From Thysanoteuthis rhombus (taxonomy: Eukaryota; Mollusca; Cephalopoda; Oegopsida; Thysanoteuthidae): 64,000 bases of DNA. Where the stretch lies: NCBI GenBank assembly GCA_963457665.1, contig OY735228.1, forward strand, positions 1,723,173-1,787,172, in the 5' to 3' direction. How positions within the stretch are numbered: position 1 is the stretch's first letter; each line of letters begins with the position of its first letter. A program made the translations under genes and the position numbers. Positions 1 to 10,915 of the stretch are shown here, piece after piece. A model generated the notes under the pieces. That model was not told the DNA's origin, searched no databases, and was given only the letters and a program-made list of their open reading frames with translations.

Positions 1-488
1 AACAAAGACATCAAAAAAACTCTGAATAATTTCAAAATTAAACGGAAAACAGAATTTCAGTCATTAAAGAATCAAACCAGGAGGCTTTCTATGTGCAAAA
101 TGGTCTGACTAGTAAAAACTGAAAAATGATCCACTACACAAAAACAGATCAACTCAAAAGACAAAAAAAGAAAGGAAAAACAAAGAAAATAGGAGTTGAA
201 GTTAAATCATCATAAATAACCAAGTTTCTTTCAAAAGGATCTTCCACTCCTAACAAAAAAATATGCCTCTTCTGCTGCCATTAAACCTGTCATCCAAGTA
301 AACACAAAAGACCAAAGCCTTCCATGAGAAATATAGCCATTATCATTTTTAATCTGTGTACAGAGTTTCATTTTGTAGGAGTTAGAACCACACAATCCAA
401 TTTGCCAGGCTGAAAAAAAGAAACATTTGGTTTTGCCCAAAGCAACTAACTTGATTCAATTCAATTGAAGACATTTCACAAGACTTAC

Positions 489-586
489 TTGACCTTTAGC
501 ACTCTGCATTCTTTTTCAAGGGTGCCAAGATTTTGCACACTTTGTAACTTTGAAAGCCTGTAACTTGTGTGTCCATTTATGCATGA
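489..586 (-). CDS. Candidate internal exon, unassigned gene (98 bp)
   Basis: On the minus strand a 98-bp open segment lies between a TTTCAG acceptor (complement of 587-592) and a perfect GTAAGT donor (complement of 483-488). Read in phase 0 it gives 32 codons plus two bases; the peptide begins SCINGHTSYRLSKLQ and ends GTLEKECRVLKV. The charged, leucine-rich second half could be helical. I do not recognise the protein. Its entry phase is compatible with the C2 exon upstream at 12561-12645, but a NEDD4-type C2 should continue with a TLNPxWNEE-like segment, which this is not. It may belong to another gene or be a chance splice-flanked frame. Any following exon would be outside the window. Confidence 0.33.
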
Positions 587-1029
587 CTGAAATTGATACG
601 ACAACACATTCGAGAAATTTAAAAATGCTGATCTAGTAACAAACAGAGGCAGGGCAAAGTCTTGCTTAGTGAACAAAGTTGCCTACTGAATGCCAAAGGT
701 TGAATAAAGATCATTTCCATGTCAACAAAAATGTGCAAACTTTGTTCAGAAATCTGCCTTTCATCTTGGATGAAAAGACATTTTTTATCATCATCAGAAA
801 AGCTGAGCAACAAATATCTACACGTATATAGGTGCATGCATATCTAATACACAGGCATTCGCACATACATATACATAAGCATGTAGGCGAACACATTTGC
901 AATCATACACGCAAGAAGGATACTAACTCTTCTATGCTGCAGTAAAAGTGTAGGGGTTGGGGATCACAACTACTTGAACAAGAAAAAGACCAAATTGCTC
1001 GGATCAAACGATGAAGAAAGTTATTGCAG

Positions 1030-1190
1030 CTGTTAGCAATCAGAAGATTTATCTCCTGTGACTGAAATCTGAGTAGATTATCTCTCTACCCTCAAGACAG
1101 GATTATCATTGAATCAGTTGTCTCTACCTACCACACCCGTAACAAGAAATCGGGGTGGTCACAGGTGACTGTTCATACTGAGGATAAATA
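1030..1190 (+). repeat. Left member of a divergent inverted repeat pair
   Basis: The segment contains CTGAAATCTGAGTAGATTA, a run TCTCTCTACCC, ACAGGATTATCA and, further on, a CACACCCGTAACA block. The same blocks occur in the same order on the minus strand at about 1978-2145. The pair is about 0.8 kb apart and clearly diverged. It could be the long terminal inverted repeats of one non-autonomous DNA element of about 1.1 kb, or two copies of one dispersed repeat that happen to face each other. Confidence 0.5.
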
Positions 1191-1461
1191 CCTGCAGTTC
1201 TCTCTTTGCTAATTTGTCCTGCCACAGAATTCTGATGGTGACTCTAGGAAAGATAAGGGTGCATCTTATGCATATTACTAAACGTACAAATGTGTGCCTA
1301 GATCAATTTGTACCTGGGTGTGACTCACTGCACATGAAAGGAAGTTATGTTGTTTTTCGAACGTTTACCTTTTCATTTTGTTAGAATTTTTCTTTTTCTT
1401 CTACTGATATGGTTGTGTGTTTTCAAGTAAATGTTTATCCTAATGGATTTTTCAAATTACC

Positions 1462-1625
1462 ATATATACCAGACAATAAGATGAATGGCTTACAAGGTCA
1501 TCTTGAACACTTCCGCCCACTGCAACTTATCAAAGACTCATAACTGTCCATATTGAGCTTTGGGATGAGACCTCATCATAATACCAGTGCATCGGGCATG
1601 TTGTAATATTTGAATATTTCTAAAC
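1462..1625 (+). repeat. Dispersed repeat DR-L, copy 1
   Basis: Shares an ordered set of blocks with 18162-18310 and 62688-62832: 'ccagacaataagatgaatgg', then a TTTACAA-like block, a short AG-rich middle, and an end resembling CATTGGACGCATTGTAATAT. This copy is the most diverged of the three. No coding potential or terminal inverted repeat is evident and the class is unknown. Confidence 0.5.
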
Positions 1626-1977
1626 CAAATTATGCTCTAAACGAGATTCTGGTATAATTAGAAATAGGAGGAAGATAAATATATACTAACAATTAGAAAT
1701 TTATTTGTTTAAAAAAAACTAACTGAAGCTATGTTTCTCATCTTGAGAGTGTTCATACGTAATTTGATCAGCTTTCTTTCATAAATATATATTCTCTATG
1801 GCAATTTATTTAGGGTGTACTAAATATAAGCTCCTGTTGCCAGCTGCAATGCCAGTGAGGGTTAAACAAAGCTGGGTATGGCTCTGTGTAAGGAATGATA
1901 AGCTTTATTTATTCACAAAGATTACGTAGAAATCCTATTTTTAGAAAAGTCTATTTGGCAGAAGGAACATTGTTGAC

Positions 1978-2145
1978 AAATGTAGTTTCCAACTTCAGTG
2001 ATGTCCCCACCCTAATTTGTTACAGGTGTGGTCAGGCAGAGCCTATTCCATGAACTACGCACTCAGAGGCTGATTTATTGATAATCCTGTTTTGTGGGTG
2101 GAGAGATAATCTACTCGGATTTCAGGCACAGTAGATAATTAGAAA
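1978..2145 (-). repeat. Right member of the divergent inverted repeat pair
   Basis: Reverse complement relative of 1030-1190. Read on the minus strand it shows CTGAAATCCGAGTAGATTA, TCTCTCCACCC, ACAGGATTATCA and ACCACACCTGTAACAA in the same order as the left member. Confidence 0.5.
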
Positions 2146-2195
2146 ACACTCAGAGAGCGCATTCATCTGTCAATGCCATTGTCAGGGGGAAAAAC

Positions 2196-2490
2196 ATCTG
2201 CCCCAAAATTTAATCACTTCCTTTATAGCCCATCGTCCATCCTTTCACAAAATTTAATTGAGAACTTTTGGAGATATTGATTGTTCGGACAGATAAGGAA
2301 TTTGTGCAATATTATTTGGTCTGGACGAAGAGGAGGTAATTTTGTACAGATCTGATTGAAAAATTTAATTAATTCTTTCGCAGCCTCTGCACAAAATTTA
2401 ATCAGAATTCATTGAGAACTCTTGGAGACACCTGGTTGATAGACAGACGGAAAGACAGACACGACCAAATACATTTGCCTTTCCAAATTC
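2196..2490 (-). repeat. Two tandem fragments of dispersed repeat DR-I
   Basis: Read on the minus strand, 2352-2490 carries CAACGAATTTGG, a run of GTCTGTCTTTCCGTCTGTC, CCAAGAGTTCTCAATGAATT and ATTAAATTTTGTGCAGAGG. A second, shorter copy at 2196-2303 repeats the CCAAAAGTTCTCAATTAAAT and GGAAGTGATTAAATTTTGGG blocks. The same family occurs at 26555-26910, 32985-33142 and 54155-54525. This CCAACGAAGTTGG...GTCTGT...CTCAAAAGTT pattern resembles repeats widespread in marine invertebrate genomes; its class is not evident here. Confidence 0.55.
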
Positions 2491-2539
2491 GTTGGCTGAA
2501 GTAAATATTGTTCTTATCCATCAAAACAAAACAGAAATT

Positions 2540-2965
2540 GTTAATGACTTTGTCTACCTAGGTAGCTTCATCAACAACCAAGGTAATATTGACAAAGAAA
2601 TAAACTGAAGAATCGGCAAAGCATCAACAGCCCCCACAAGGCTGACCAAAATCTGAAGAAGCAAGAAGTTCTCCTTGAAAATCAACATCTGGTTTTACAA
2701 TCCCAACGCCTTCTCTATCTTGCTCAATGGCAAGAAAATATGGCACCTGGAATCCAGCCAGGAGAAAAAAAAAAATGGATGCATTTGATATAAAATACCC
2801 AAGAAAAATATTAGGCATCAGGTGGAATGACTTTGTAAGAAATGATGACATTAGGAAAAAAGCCAATCTATGTCCGATTTCAAATGAAATCTGCAAATGG
2901 CAGATAGTACGGAGAGGCCATATGGCAATGATCCAAAGTACGCTGTTCGAATTCCAAGAACTGTG
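2540..2965 (+). pseudogene. Decayed C-terminal reverse transcriptase segment of a non-LTR retrotransposon
   Basis: From 2540 the plus strand encodes VNDFVYLGSFINNQGNIDKE, then N*RIGKAS, and after two in-frame stops SILLNGKKIWHLES. The frame shifts in the A run near 2770 and continues from 2788 with PRKILGIRWNDFVRNDDIRK and later WQIVRRGHMAMI. The order YLGS...G.ID.EI..RI.KA...LL.G...W......RILGI.W.D...N..I......RRGH matches the region after the catalytic domain in RTE- or jockey-like endonuclease/reverse transcriptase polyproteins. It has stops, a frameshift and no catalytic YADD region, so it is a dead 5'-truncated copy. The clade is uncertain. Confidence 0.75.
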
Positions 2966-3519
2966 GCAGATTCTTAATGGAAAATGAAAGTGAGGCTGAA
3001 ATGAAGAGTGTTGATTGCCTCGAGCGTCTAATGACAATTCTAAAACTGGTTTCAAGTCTTCAGTTATGAAATTATGATTTGATATATCAATGACAAATTA
3101 AGAAAACGGGAATAATTTCTGTTGCAAGTGAAAGCTCGTTTAAAGTTTGCAAATGATAACTCTGATATAGACAGAAGCTTTTTCGCACGCTATGGTCGGA
3201 CAAAACTGAATTTTAAGTACTTTGGTACAATGACCTGGAGTAACTTAACGTATAGACTGAAACCAATGACTTTTTAGCAAAACTGACAAATGCACATCTG
3301 ACTAAATTTCTTTGTGATAAATGGTTTTCGAGGTCCAGCTCAACCCATGACTTAGTAGACAGTCAGGGTCAGATGTAGAGTACTTCCCTTTCACTGCATT
3401 TCTAAGGACAAAGTGAGTTACCTGGTGGTGCTTATTTCTTCTCCAGGTAACACACGACAGATTATACTGGATTGCACGCACCAGTAGCTATGATTCCTGA
3501 CCTGACCTGACCTATTGGA

Positions 3520-3775
3520 AGAAGTGGAACCAGTCTGCTTCAGGGGCTCCACTCCTGGATTGAATTCCAGATGGTCTGTCTCTTAGACTGGTTACCAACC
3601 AAGGCTAGAGAGCCCAGTTTACCTTACTATTTACCCATAGCTGGATGGAGGAGTGGGTTCCTACCTTTCCCATGGCTGTAAGTACAAAATGAACATCAAC
3701 TGTTGCAGCCAGAATCTGAACTCTATTTGCCCATTTCATTTAATGTGCTGTTAACGATTAGGCCACTCACATCTC
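3520..3775 (-). repeat. tRNA-derived SINE, family B (full head and long tail)
   Basis: On the minus strand the element begins near 3775 with the A-box-like TGGCCTAATCG (complement of 3755-3765), then a B-box-like GTTCAGATTC (complement of 3712-3721). The body follows with CCATGGGAAAGGTAGGAACC and AGCTATGGGTAAATAG, then a tail GGGCTCTCTAGCCTTGG ... GTCTAAGAGACAGACC. The boxes define an RNA polymerase III promoter. At least a dozen relatives lie in this window; this copy preserves more of the tail than most. Confidence 0.75.
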
Positions 3776-4130
3776 CACTTTATAATCACCACATTATATA
3801 ATCATCAAATTTCATCCTAATGTTGTTGGGTGCTGTACAAAACACCAGAGTACTATAGCCAGTATTAGGACATTTTTCTTCCCCATGTACTACTGCTTCA
3901 GTGTGCAAGTATGGCGTGGGGTACTAGGCTTTGCTGGACTGTCCTTGAACTACAATGGACAGGTAGTCAGGTGTGGTACTTAGCAACCAATCAAATAAAA
4001 AGCAGCTCACCTGCACAGTTCACGAGAAAAGCAACTAAAACATTTATTCACACTAGACATCAGATTTTAATGTATCAGCAAACAAATAAGACCACTAGAC
4101 GACCATTGTCTTTGTTCAGTGGCAACATTA

Positions 4131-4560
4131 GGTCAGGTTAGTCACTCAATAGAAACAGTCACAGGACCAACATCTATAGGAAGTAGGAAATGTTGTGGGA
4201 GATTGATTGGAAAATTAGAAAAAGGTGGTGATCAATGAATATGTTACTTATCCTGCCTTTTGTTGGGCAGTGATCTCTAAAAAAAAAAAATCCAATTTTT
4301 TGATCAAAAAAAATAAGAAAAAACGTATGAATGCTGCCTGACACAAAGATAAAGGACAAATTTAGTAAAAAATTACATTGTGAATTGAACTCCCTGCTAA
4401 AAACCCATTTTGAGGGGGAATTTCCAGAAAACAAAGTCGCATTTTTTTCTAGACATATAGAGTAATGTTTAAATGATTGGTGACTTGTATGTGTAACATA
4501 CATAGTCAGCCAGACCCACTTGAAAACTGGAGAAACCTATGATAATGTTGACAGTTTTGG
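4131..4560 (+). repeat. Dispersed repeat DR-A, full-length copy
   Basis: Starts GGTCAGGTTAGTCACTCAAT and ends near ATGTTGACAGTTTTGG-like sequence. Internal landmarks recur in the other copies: a GATTGATTGG block, GTGATCAATGAATA, TTTTGTTGGGCAGTGATC, an A tract, a CATTGTGAATTGAACTCCC block, TTTTGAGGGGGAATTTTC, and a final CAGCCAGACCCACTTG. Some ten copies occur in both orientations. The termini are not inverted repeats, there are no A/B boxes and no conserved protein, so the class is unknown. Confidence 0.8.
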
Positions 4561-4754
4561 ATACAAACTTAGACAGGTTTTCTAGTCTTTCTTAGATCTT
4601 GACCTTGGGAAAATAATATAAAAGGCAATGAAATAAAAAGAGGGCAACCACCTGCGCTATCCAGGGAAGAATGCTCTCAAAGCATAAAAGGCCAGGTAAG
4701 CAGTTCTGGCATGAAATAAATGAACTATTTACAGTATTATCTTGGGAAAGCTGA

Positions 4755-5032
4755 GGATACAAGCTTAAAATATGCAGTGCTTAATGAAATGGCATTACAC
4801 GGGGTCATTATAACATAGCACAAATAGAAATTGAGTTACCAATCATTTTGAAATGTATATCATTATTGAGCCTCAACAAGATGAAATGGATTAGTAGCAT
4901 GTATCCCATCTAGTAGCTACTGGGGTTCAAGGATGCCATTATTTCCAGAGACTGTCTATGATGCTGCCTTCTATCATTCATCTCAATCGGTCTTAGAAAA
5001 AGTTGCGATAAAAAGCAACAAATAAATCAAGA
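4755..5032 (+). repeat. Dispersed repeat DR-J, truncated copy
   Basis: Shares GTCATTATAACATAGC, AATCATTTTGAAATGTAT, GCCTCAACAAGATGAAATGG and CAGAGACTGTCTATGATG with the more complete copy at 28250-28656. After the shared part comes AGTTGCGATAAAAAGCAAC, a tail block that also occurs near 62412. The left terminus found in the other copy is missing. Confidence 0.6.
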
Positions 5033-5217
5033 TGAAGGTAAAAAGTAAAGAATAATAATGTTATATAATGCTTCATCTAAAAAATTAAAACAAAAAAAAC
5101 AACAAAAGAAACAAAATGTATTAAAATTACAGAAACTACCAGAATTTACAGAAACATGGTTGCTGATTGGACTGATGGATGGGTTTCAGGATGTTATTTG
5201 AGCTTCTGTTTTCTGGT

Positions 5218-5300
5218 TGTGTCTCAGTGGTTCAACTGGTAGAGCAGGCCAGCATAAATGGGGCTTCCTTTTTGGGATGAGGGTTTGATTCACACCTAAA
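5218..5300 (+). repeat. tRNA-derived SINE head, family D
   Basis: GTGTCTCAGTGGTTCAACTG followed by GTAGAGC resembles the D-arm/A-box region of a tRNA. GGGTTTGATTCACACC at 5281-5296 resembles a B box and T-arm. The spacing fits a tRNA-derived promoter. The downstream sequence has a weak match to the 62.3-kb element. It is too degenerate for an intact tRNA gene because no acceptor stem closes. Confidence 0.5.
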
Positions 5301-5624
5301 GGTAACTCTTTATTTTCCGATCAGATGCTATCAACTCACTACCAGAGCGAAATTAATCAGAGTAATTGTTGCATTGAAAAATACCAAATTTACTTTGAAA
5401 ATTTTTTGAGAAGAGCTCTATAGCAAATCAGTGCTAAGCAGAGTGCTTATGTATACAGAATTGAAAATACAAATTAACCAGGAAAGTGTACTATATAGTA
5501 TCAATAGTAAAATCTATACAGGGTTGGATCAATTCTCGTTCATATATTGAATTAACGGTATTGCTTTATGTTCAAACACGAATAAGCATAGCTGACCGTC
5601 TGTATTTAGATAACATGTTTAGAT

Positions 5625-5940
5625 AGTTCTGGTTAGTCATTCAAGAGAAACCATCACATAATTGATGACTTTTGGCAGCATGTTGTGTTGGAGTCGATCA
5701 ATTAAAGATTGAAAAAAGTTGTGATCAATGAATCAATTACTTCTCTTGCTTTTTGTTGCACTGTGATCACTAAAAAAAAAAAAAAAAAAGAAAGTGAAAC
5801 AAGTATGAATCTCTCTATATTGAACTCCCAACTAAAGACCTATTGAATTTGCAGCCTTTTATCTCTATAGGTACAACCTGTACATATGATAGATAGCCAG
5901 CCAGACTCACTCAAAAACGAAAGAGGATCATGTTTTTGGC
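5625..5940 (+). repeat. Dispersed repeat DR-A, internally shortened copy
   Basis: Has the start CTGGTTAGTCATTCAAGAGA, the GTGATCAATGAATCAATTAC block and the AGCCAGCCAGACTCACTC end, but lacks about 100 bp of the central part. A long A tract at 5772-5789 marks the same internal position as in other copies. Confidence 0.75.
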
Positions 5941-7059
5941 GATGGTTCCTTATAATGCTGAGAGGAAAATGAAGATGATTTCTTTTGAAAGCTTAGAAAC
6001 GCTGAATATTACATGACCAAAACAATTTGTAAATGTTTTTTAAGTTTTTCTTTTGGTCAGGCTGAAGCAAGAAAAAAAAAGATAGTAGTTGGCAGTACTT
6101 CAAACACACAGACATAAAATGTGCTGCTGCAGTTCACCACCAGCGATCCATTTTATGAGTGCATGTGTTCGCTTGCAGTAGGTGGGCAACTGCTGCTGGT
6201 TATATCACAACTGCTACTCCTACTGCTGATGATGAGGATGTCGCAGTTTAGTTTCTTACTCTGTTGCTCTTTGTTTTAATAAAATTATTCAAAAACAGAA
6301 AATATGAAGAGTTGTAGATAAGTCGATAGTAAAATAAGTTTTGTTCGAGGTATACGTTTTTTTTTGTTCACAATAAATACATTTGAAGTAATATAATTTA
6401 TCAATACAAAAAACCCCAGGCATTTTTGACAGGTAATATGTTATTCAGTTTATCAAAATCATATTTGGGTGACAATCGAATTGAAGTGAAACTTTTCTCT
6501 CCAGAGCAACTATTTCAGATTAAAAATTTGAGACTATACCAGTTTTTATTGATAGGAAATACATTGAAAGAAAAAAAAAAAAACCTCCAGCAAAAAGCAT
6601 AAAACAATGCAACTACATAAAAAACATGATCCATTCTTATAGACAAGCATCTCACATATATAAACTTGAGGGAATATAGATATTCAATGAGAGGTGGGCA
6701 CTTGTTTTAGTCAGGTAATTTGATTCATATGAGATCTAATTTGAGACAAACAAAGTCCCGTCTTATGAATGTTCAAATATTTCGTAGATTGTCCTTCAAT
6801 CTTCCCAAAACATTTGCAGTCCTCTCTTGCCACACCAGTGTAGGGCCTCGCACCATTCAAGAACCTCAGCTTCAGATGTTCCGCTAGATTACATCATTAA
6901 TCACTTGACTAAATGATGCGTGACTGGAGATTCAAGTTAACTCTTGCATAACATTGAAAATTAATGGAACATTAAAAACCAACAGTCATCAAATATCAAT
7001 TACTACCATAATTTGTCAACATATGAAAAACACACACGCAATAATGCATATAGGAAAGA

Positions 7060-7083
7060 GGGAGGGGGAAGGGGAGAGAGGGG
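7060..7083 (+). other. G-tract cluster with quadruplex potential
   Basis: Four runs of three to five G with loops of one to five bases (G3-A-G5-AA-G4-AGAGA-G4). This satisfies the usual G-quadruplex pattern and stands out in AT-rich surroundings. Confidence 0.55.
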
Positions 7084-8349
7084 AGCAATACGTAGTTGCA
7101 TTCTTGTAAAATTAACAATAGACTGCTGTGCATATTCTATGATGCAATGATATTCTGACAAACCATTACCAAGCTGTATCAATAAGCTTTTTGTCACATC
7201 AACAAGTACATGGGTCAGAGAGAGCCAAACTTTGAGGATCCAGTTTTGCTGATAATGCTTTTTCCTGAAATTCTAGATAGAACGGACGAATTTATATCTG
7301 CATCATTGATTGTACTGAGATTCAAAGGAGAAATCTTTATCAGCAAAATTGTTATTGGTAAGTTGAAGAGTCTATTGTTACAAACAAAGAAACAGAGTCA
7401 CTTTTTCTGATTGTTTCTTTGTCCTTGAATTCCAGTATCTATAACTGATGAAGGATACATAAGAAAAGATAGAATAAATCAAATATACCAATACTTCTTG
7501 ATCTGGACCCTCAAAAATGACGACATATACATTCACTCCCTGACATAAGACCTAGCAAACTTGCAACCATCCATGCATACGACCAAAATACAAAGATATG
7601 AAAAATTCATGTAAATATAAAAGTCACGGTAGATTGAACAAAGTATAAGCAAGTATAAAAATTTGCCCAGTCATTCAGGTGGAGAAGAGCTGAAAAGTGC
7701 AACTACGTAAATACCATATATATCACTCTTCGTTGTACGTGTTTAGAAGATAAAGAGAATAGCAGTGTACATATATATGTATATGTGAAGATGACACTTT
7801 TGGATTAAAAAAAGAAATGTTATGGGCAGTTTGCTGAATGGACCCATATACGATAAAAAGGAAATATAGGTTATTAATCATGATACAAATAATACAATAA
7901 TATTTGTCTGATTTACAACCATTTTGAGAAACGATTCAATTGACAAACATTGCCTTTTATAAAGGTAGATTATAAAGATTTGTATTTTTGGAGAACAGCG
8001 TTCTGATGACCAAAAACAGATATTTTTTTTTTTTTAAATTTTGTTTCTATTCTCATTACTTCTTGTATCTTTATTATTCTTCAATTTCAGCATTTTCACA
8101 GCATCATCTGATCATAAAATTCTATTTTGCCAAGTCAGTTGCATCCTTTAGCACGACATTAGTAATTATTGTGTGTGTGCGTAAATTACAAAAAAAAATT
8201 AAAATAATTATCTGCGTATTTTGTATTTATTTTTGAGGAAGTATTAAAATTCATGATCTGTGAAATATAACTTGTTTTCAATCAGATAATTTATAGCCTA
8301 TATATTTTTTCAAGTAACCGTGAGATTTCTACCTATCTCGCTAATGTAG

Positions 8350-8382
8350 ATTTTATATCTATATCTATATATCTATATATGT
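8350..8382. repeat. Short ATATCT microsatellite
   Basis: Imperfect TATATC/TATC units ending in TATATGTGTGG. Confidence 0.7.
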
Positions 8383-9213
8383 GTGGAGAGTAAATGACAA
8401 CTTGCTTACCTTCACACTCTATAGCAATGTCAATCAATCAACCCAGCAGGGAGGGTGAGAGAGAAAGAGAAGATTTTTTTCAAATCCTCAAAAGAGCTCG
8501 GTTGCTGATTGTCAAATGTTTAGATGATTGAATATCTCCTTGTTTTTATTGTTCACATGATGTTTCAACCACTCCATCCTACAGTCTTCTCCAGGTATTA
8601 TGTAAGAAGTGGGACTCTTTTTCGCTGGTGGCAAGTCACGGTAATAAACAAATTTTTTTTTCTTTCAAACAGCAGCAATCCTTATGACAGAGGTTAGATT
8701 GTCCTCAAATCTCTTCGAATGTTAATGACCCTTCTTTAAATTATAGATAGTAATGCTTCAATGAGCTGAAAAGCCCCTTTGTCAAAGTATGTGTAGAGTT
8801 TATTAGATGATCTTTATGAACAAGACACGGCATTAGCATCCGTACAATGACTCAAATGACTACAACGGAAACCGTCAGTACTGGAACATGGTCGCCAATA
8901 GGTTCCATGGTTAGCTGATATTCACAACTACATTTGTTGGTGAAGTACGCCACATTAAACCGACCTTGTGATACATCCTGTTCTCATGGGGATTCAGATA
9001 AATAGGAGCTGACTATCTCAAGGAAAGAGATAACACTCATAGATATCCTCAAAAACAACTTTGTCAATGTAATATGATGTCGTCATCCAATTTTGAATAA
9101 ATTCTTTTGATATAAAATAAAAACAAAAAACAAAAAAAAAAACAAAAGTGGGAAAGTTCAAAGATATGAGAAAGTTCTCAACCTGATAACAGAAATAAAA
9201 TTAGCCATGACCC

Positions 9214-9410
9214 ACAGCCGTGATGTGGGGTGGTCGACTGAATAATGGCAAGGAGAATGAACTTGGCAAACAGAGTTCAACCTAATAGCTTTCAGGTAAA
9301 ATAGAGTGCAGTGAGTGACGCCACTTCAGGTGTTTTTTTGCTTCTTAGTTTATTCCACATATTGCAAAGCAGTGCCAAGTTAGAAGTAATGTGACAAGTG
9401 GAGGCCAAGC
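9214..9410 (+). repeat. tRNA-derived SINE, family B, variant tail
   Basis: Head GGTGGTCGACTGAATAATGG then GGAGAATGAACTTGGCAAAC and B-box-like GAGTTCAACC. The middle is shortened. The tail CCACTTCAGGTG ... TTTATTCCACATATTGCAAA also appears at 36300-36400 and, more diverged, at 33960-34050. That defines a B subtype with a different 3' end from the 3520-3775 copy. Confidence 0.65.
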
Positions 9411-10829
9411 ACGGGCCGCTGGCAGAGCAATGGAACAATTAATTATTATTAACCATCACATATCTAAGGTTTTCCAAGTATGTCGACCAACCACCCAAAT
9501 GGTAATTTCAGCTATAAAGACCAACCCTTGGTAGAGTTGCAAGTGGTTCATATTGCTTGCCACATAATCACTTTCATTCAACATTGTAGTGAACTATCCA
9601 CTCTTAATTGTTCATCAAAATTGCTCACAATAAATACATTGTTCTAAAAACTGAAAATTTTTGTTATTTCAAAGCAGTGAACTACACATGAATTATGGTC
9701 CAATAGATTTTTTTCACGTGGAAGCAACACATCAAAGCAACTAACACAACCAAGCTGGCACAAATCATTTTCAGTGCTTGATTCAGATATTTTCAGTTTT
9801 GATGGCATTGTAGAAGGTTGATTATTTTCATTTGATCGCAATCAACCACAACTTGTCTATCCAACTGAAAGATTTTCACGAAAGAATCTCTAGCCCCCAA
9901 AACTTAGCATATCAATTTTGCTCATTCACAGTAGAATAAAGCCAGTCTATAGAATGCACAATTTTTTTTGTTTGAGTTGTATTTTCACCTTTCTTGAAAA
10001 AAAAAAAAAAAAAAGGTATCAAGTGCCAAAAATGTGGCTTATTTTTTTTTCCATCTTCAGTGTTAGAATCAATAATCAAAAATATATTAATATTGACAGA
10101 AATTTTGAAAAAGAGAAGCTATGATAGTTGTCATCATACAATGAAAAAGTATCATTTGGAATGAAGTTAGCTAAAACTAACCCTCCTACCATCATTTAAT
10201 GACAAACAGAAACTTTTCAGTCAATCCTTAAAGTTAGAGAAGGCCTACCTGCCTGCCTTCAAAATCAGCATTTAAAATTCTAAGAGTTACTTCTGCTGTA
10301 CATTGAATACTGGTGTCAGTAGGAAGTACAAGACTACCTCAGATACCAGGCAGGTCAGTAAATTAATAAAAGCTGGACCTGAGGAAATTTTACAGTTATT
10401 GACAACTGGGATATCATTATCATTCTCACATATATATCTTTGCAATTAAAGTATCCTTGCTGAATATCTGCCCTGGCAGGATAAATTACAGTGAGAACCA
10501 AAAAATTAAATTGATGGAAATCAGATAGTGTTTAATTGAATTTGTTTTCAAAAAGTGATATTTGTGATTTCTGGAGTTTTTTTTTTTACAATCTTGCAAA
10601 AATGTTAATAGTACATACACACTGCTTCACAGAAAATAAACAAAATCCTTTTTTCTATTTCTCCTGGCCCTTTCTATGAATAATAATAAAGTACCCACAA
10701 GATATCTACCTCTTACTCTCTCCTCCTCTCTGAGAACGATACAAAATCCTCACTTGCCCTACAACCAAGCACTTTTTTTGTCAGCACCCAGCGGATACAG
10801 CAGAAACTGAGCATAAAAATGTTTCCGTT
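9411..10829. other. No gene visible
   Basis: AT-rich sequence with poly(A/T) tracts, notably an A run at about 9998-10015. No recognisable family member, retroelement protein or exon candidate. Confidence 0.55.
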
Positions 10830-10915
10830 TTTAGCATGAATTTACATTGTAAGTCAAACCCTCCCCAAAAAGGTACATTCTGAGGGGTGATTTTCAAAAA
10901 CTAAAAACCTGCTGC
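10830..10915 (+). repeat. Dispersed repeat DR-A, internal fragment
   Basis: TTTAGCATGAATTTACATTG, AGTCAAACCCTCCCC and TTCTGAGGGGTGATTTTC correspond to the middle of DR-A copies such as 51650-51740. Both outer parts are missing. Confidence 0.5.

Larger units (their letters stand above)
5941..9213. other. No gene visible; unique AT-rich sequence
   Basis: No splice-flanked open frame or retroelement protein was recognised on either strand. Simple-sequence features are a CTG/CTA-rich patch near 6120-6245, a G-rich tract at 7060-7083, and ATATCT repeats at 8350-8382. Consistent with intron or intergenic DNA. Confidence 0.6.

Noticed and set aside
4174..4503. Minus-strand frames recurring across DR-A copies (e.g. 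also 16556-16852, 42318-42503)
   Set aside because: Similar because the repeats share ancestry; frames are broken differently in each copy and encode low-complexity Phe-rich peptides.
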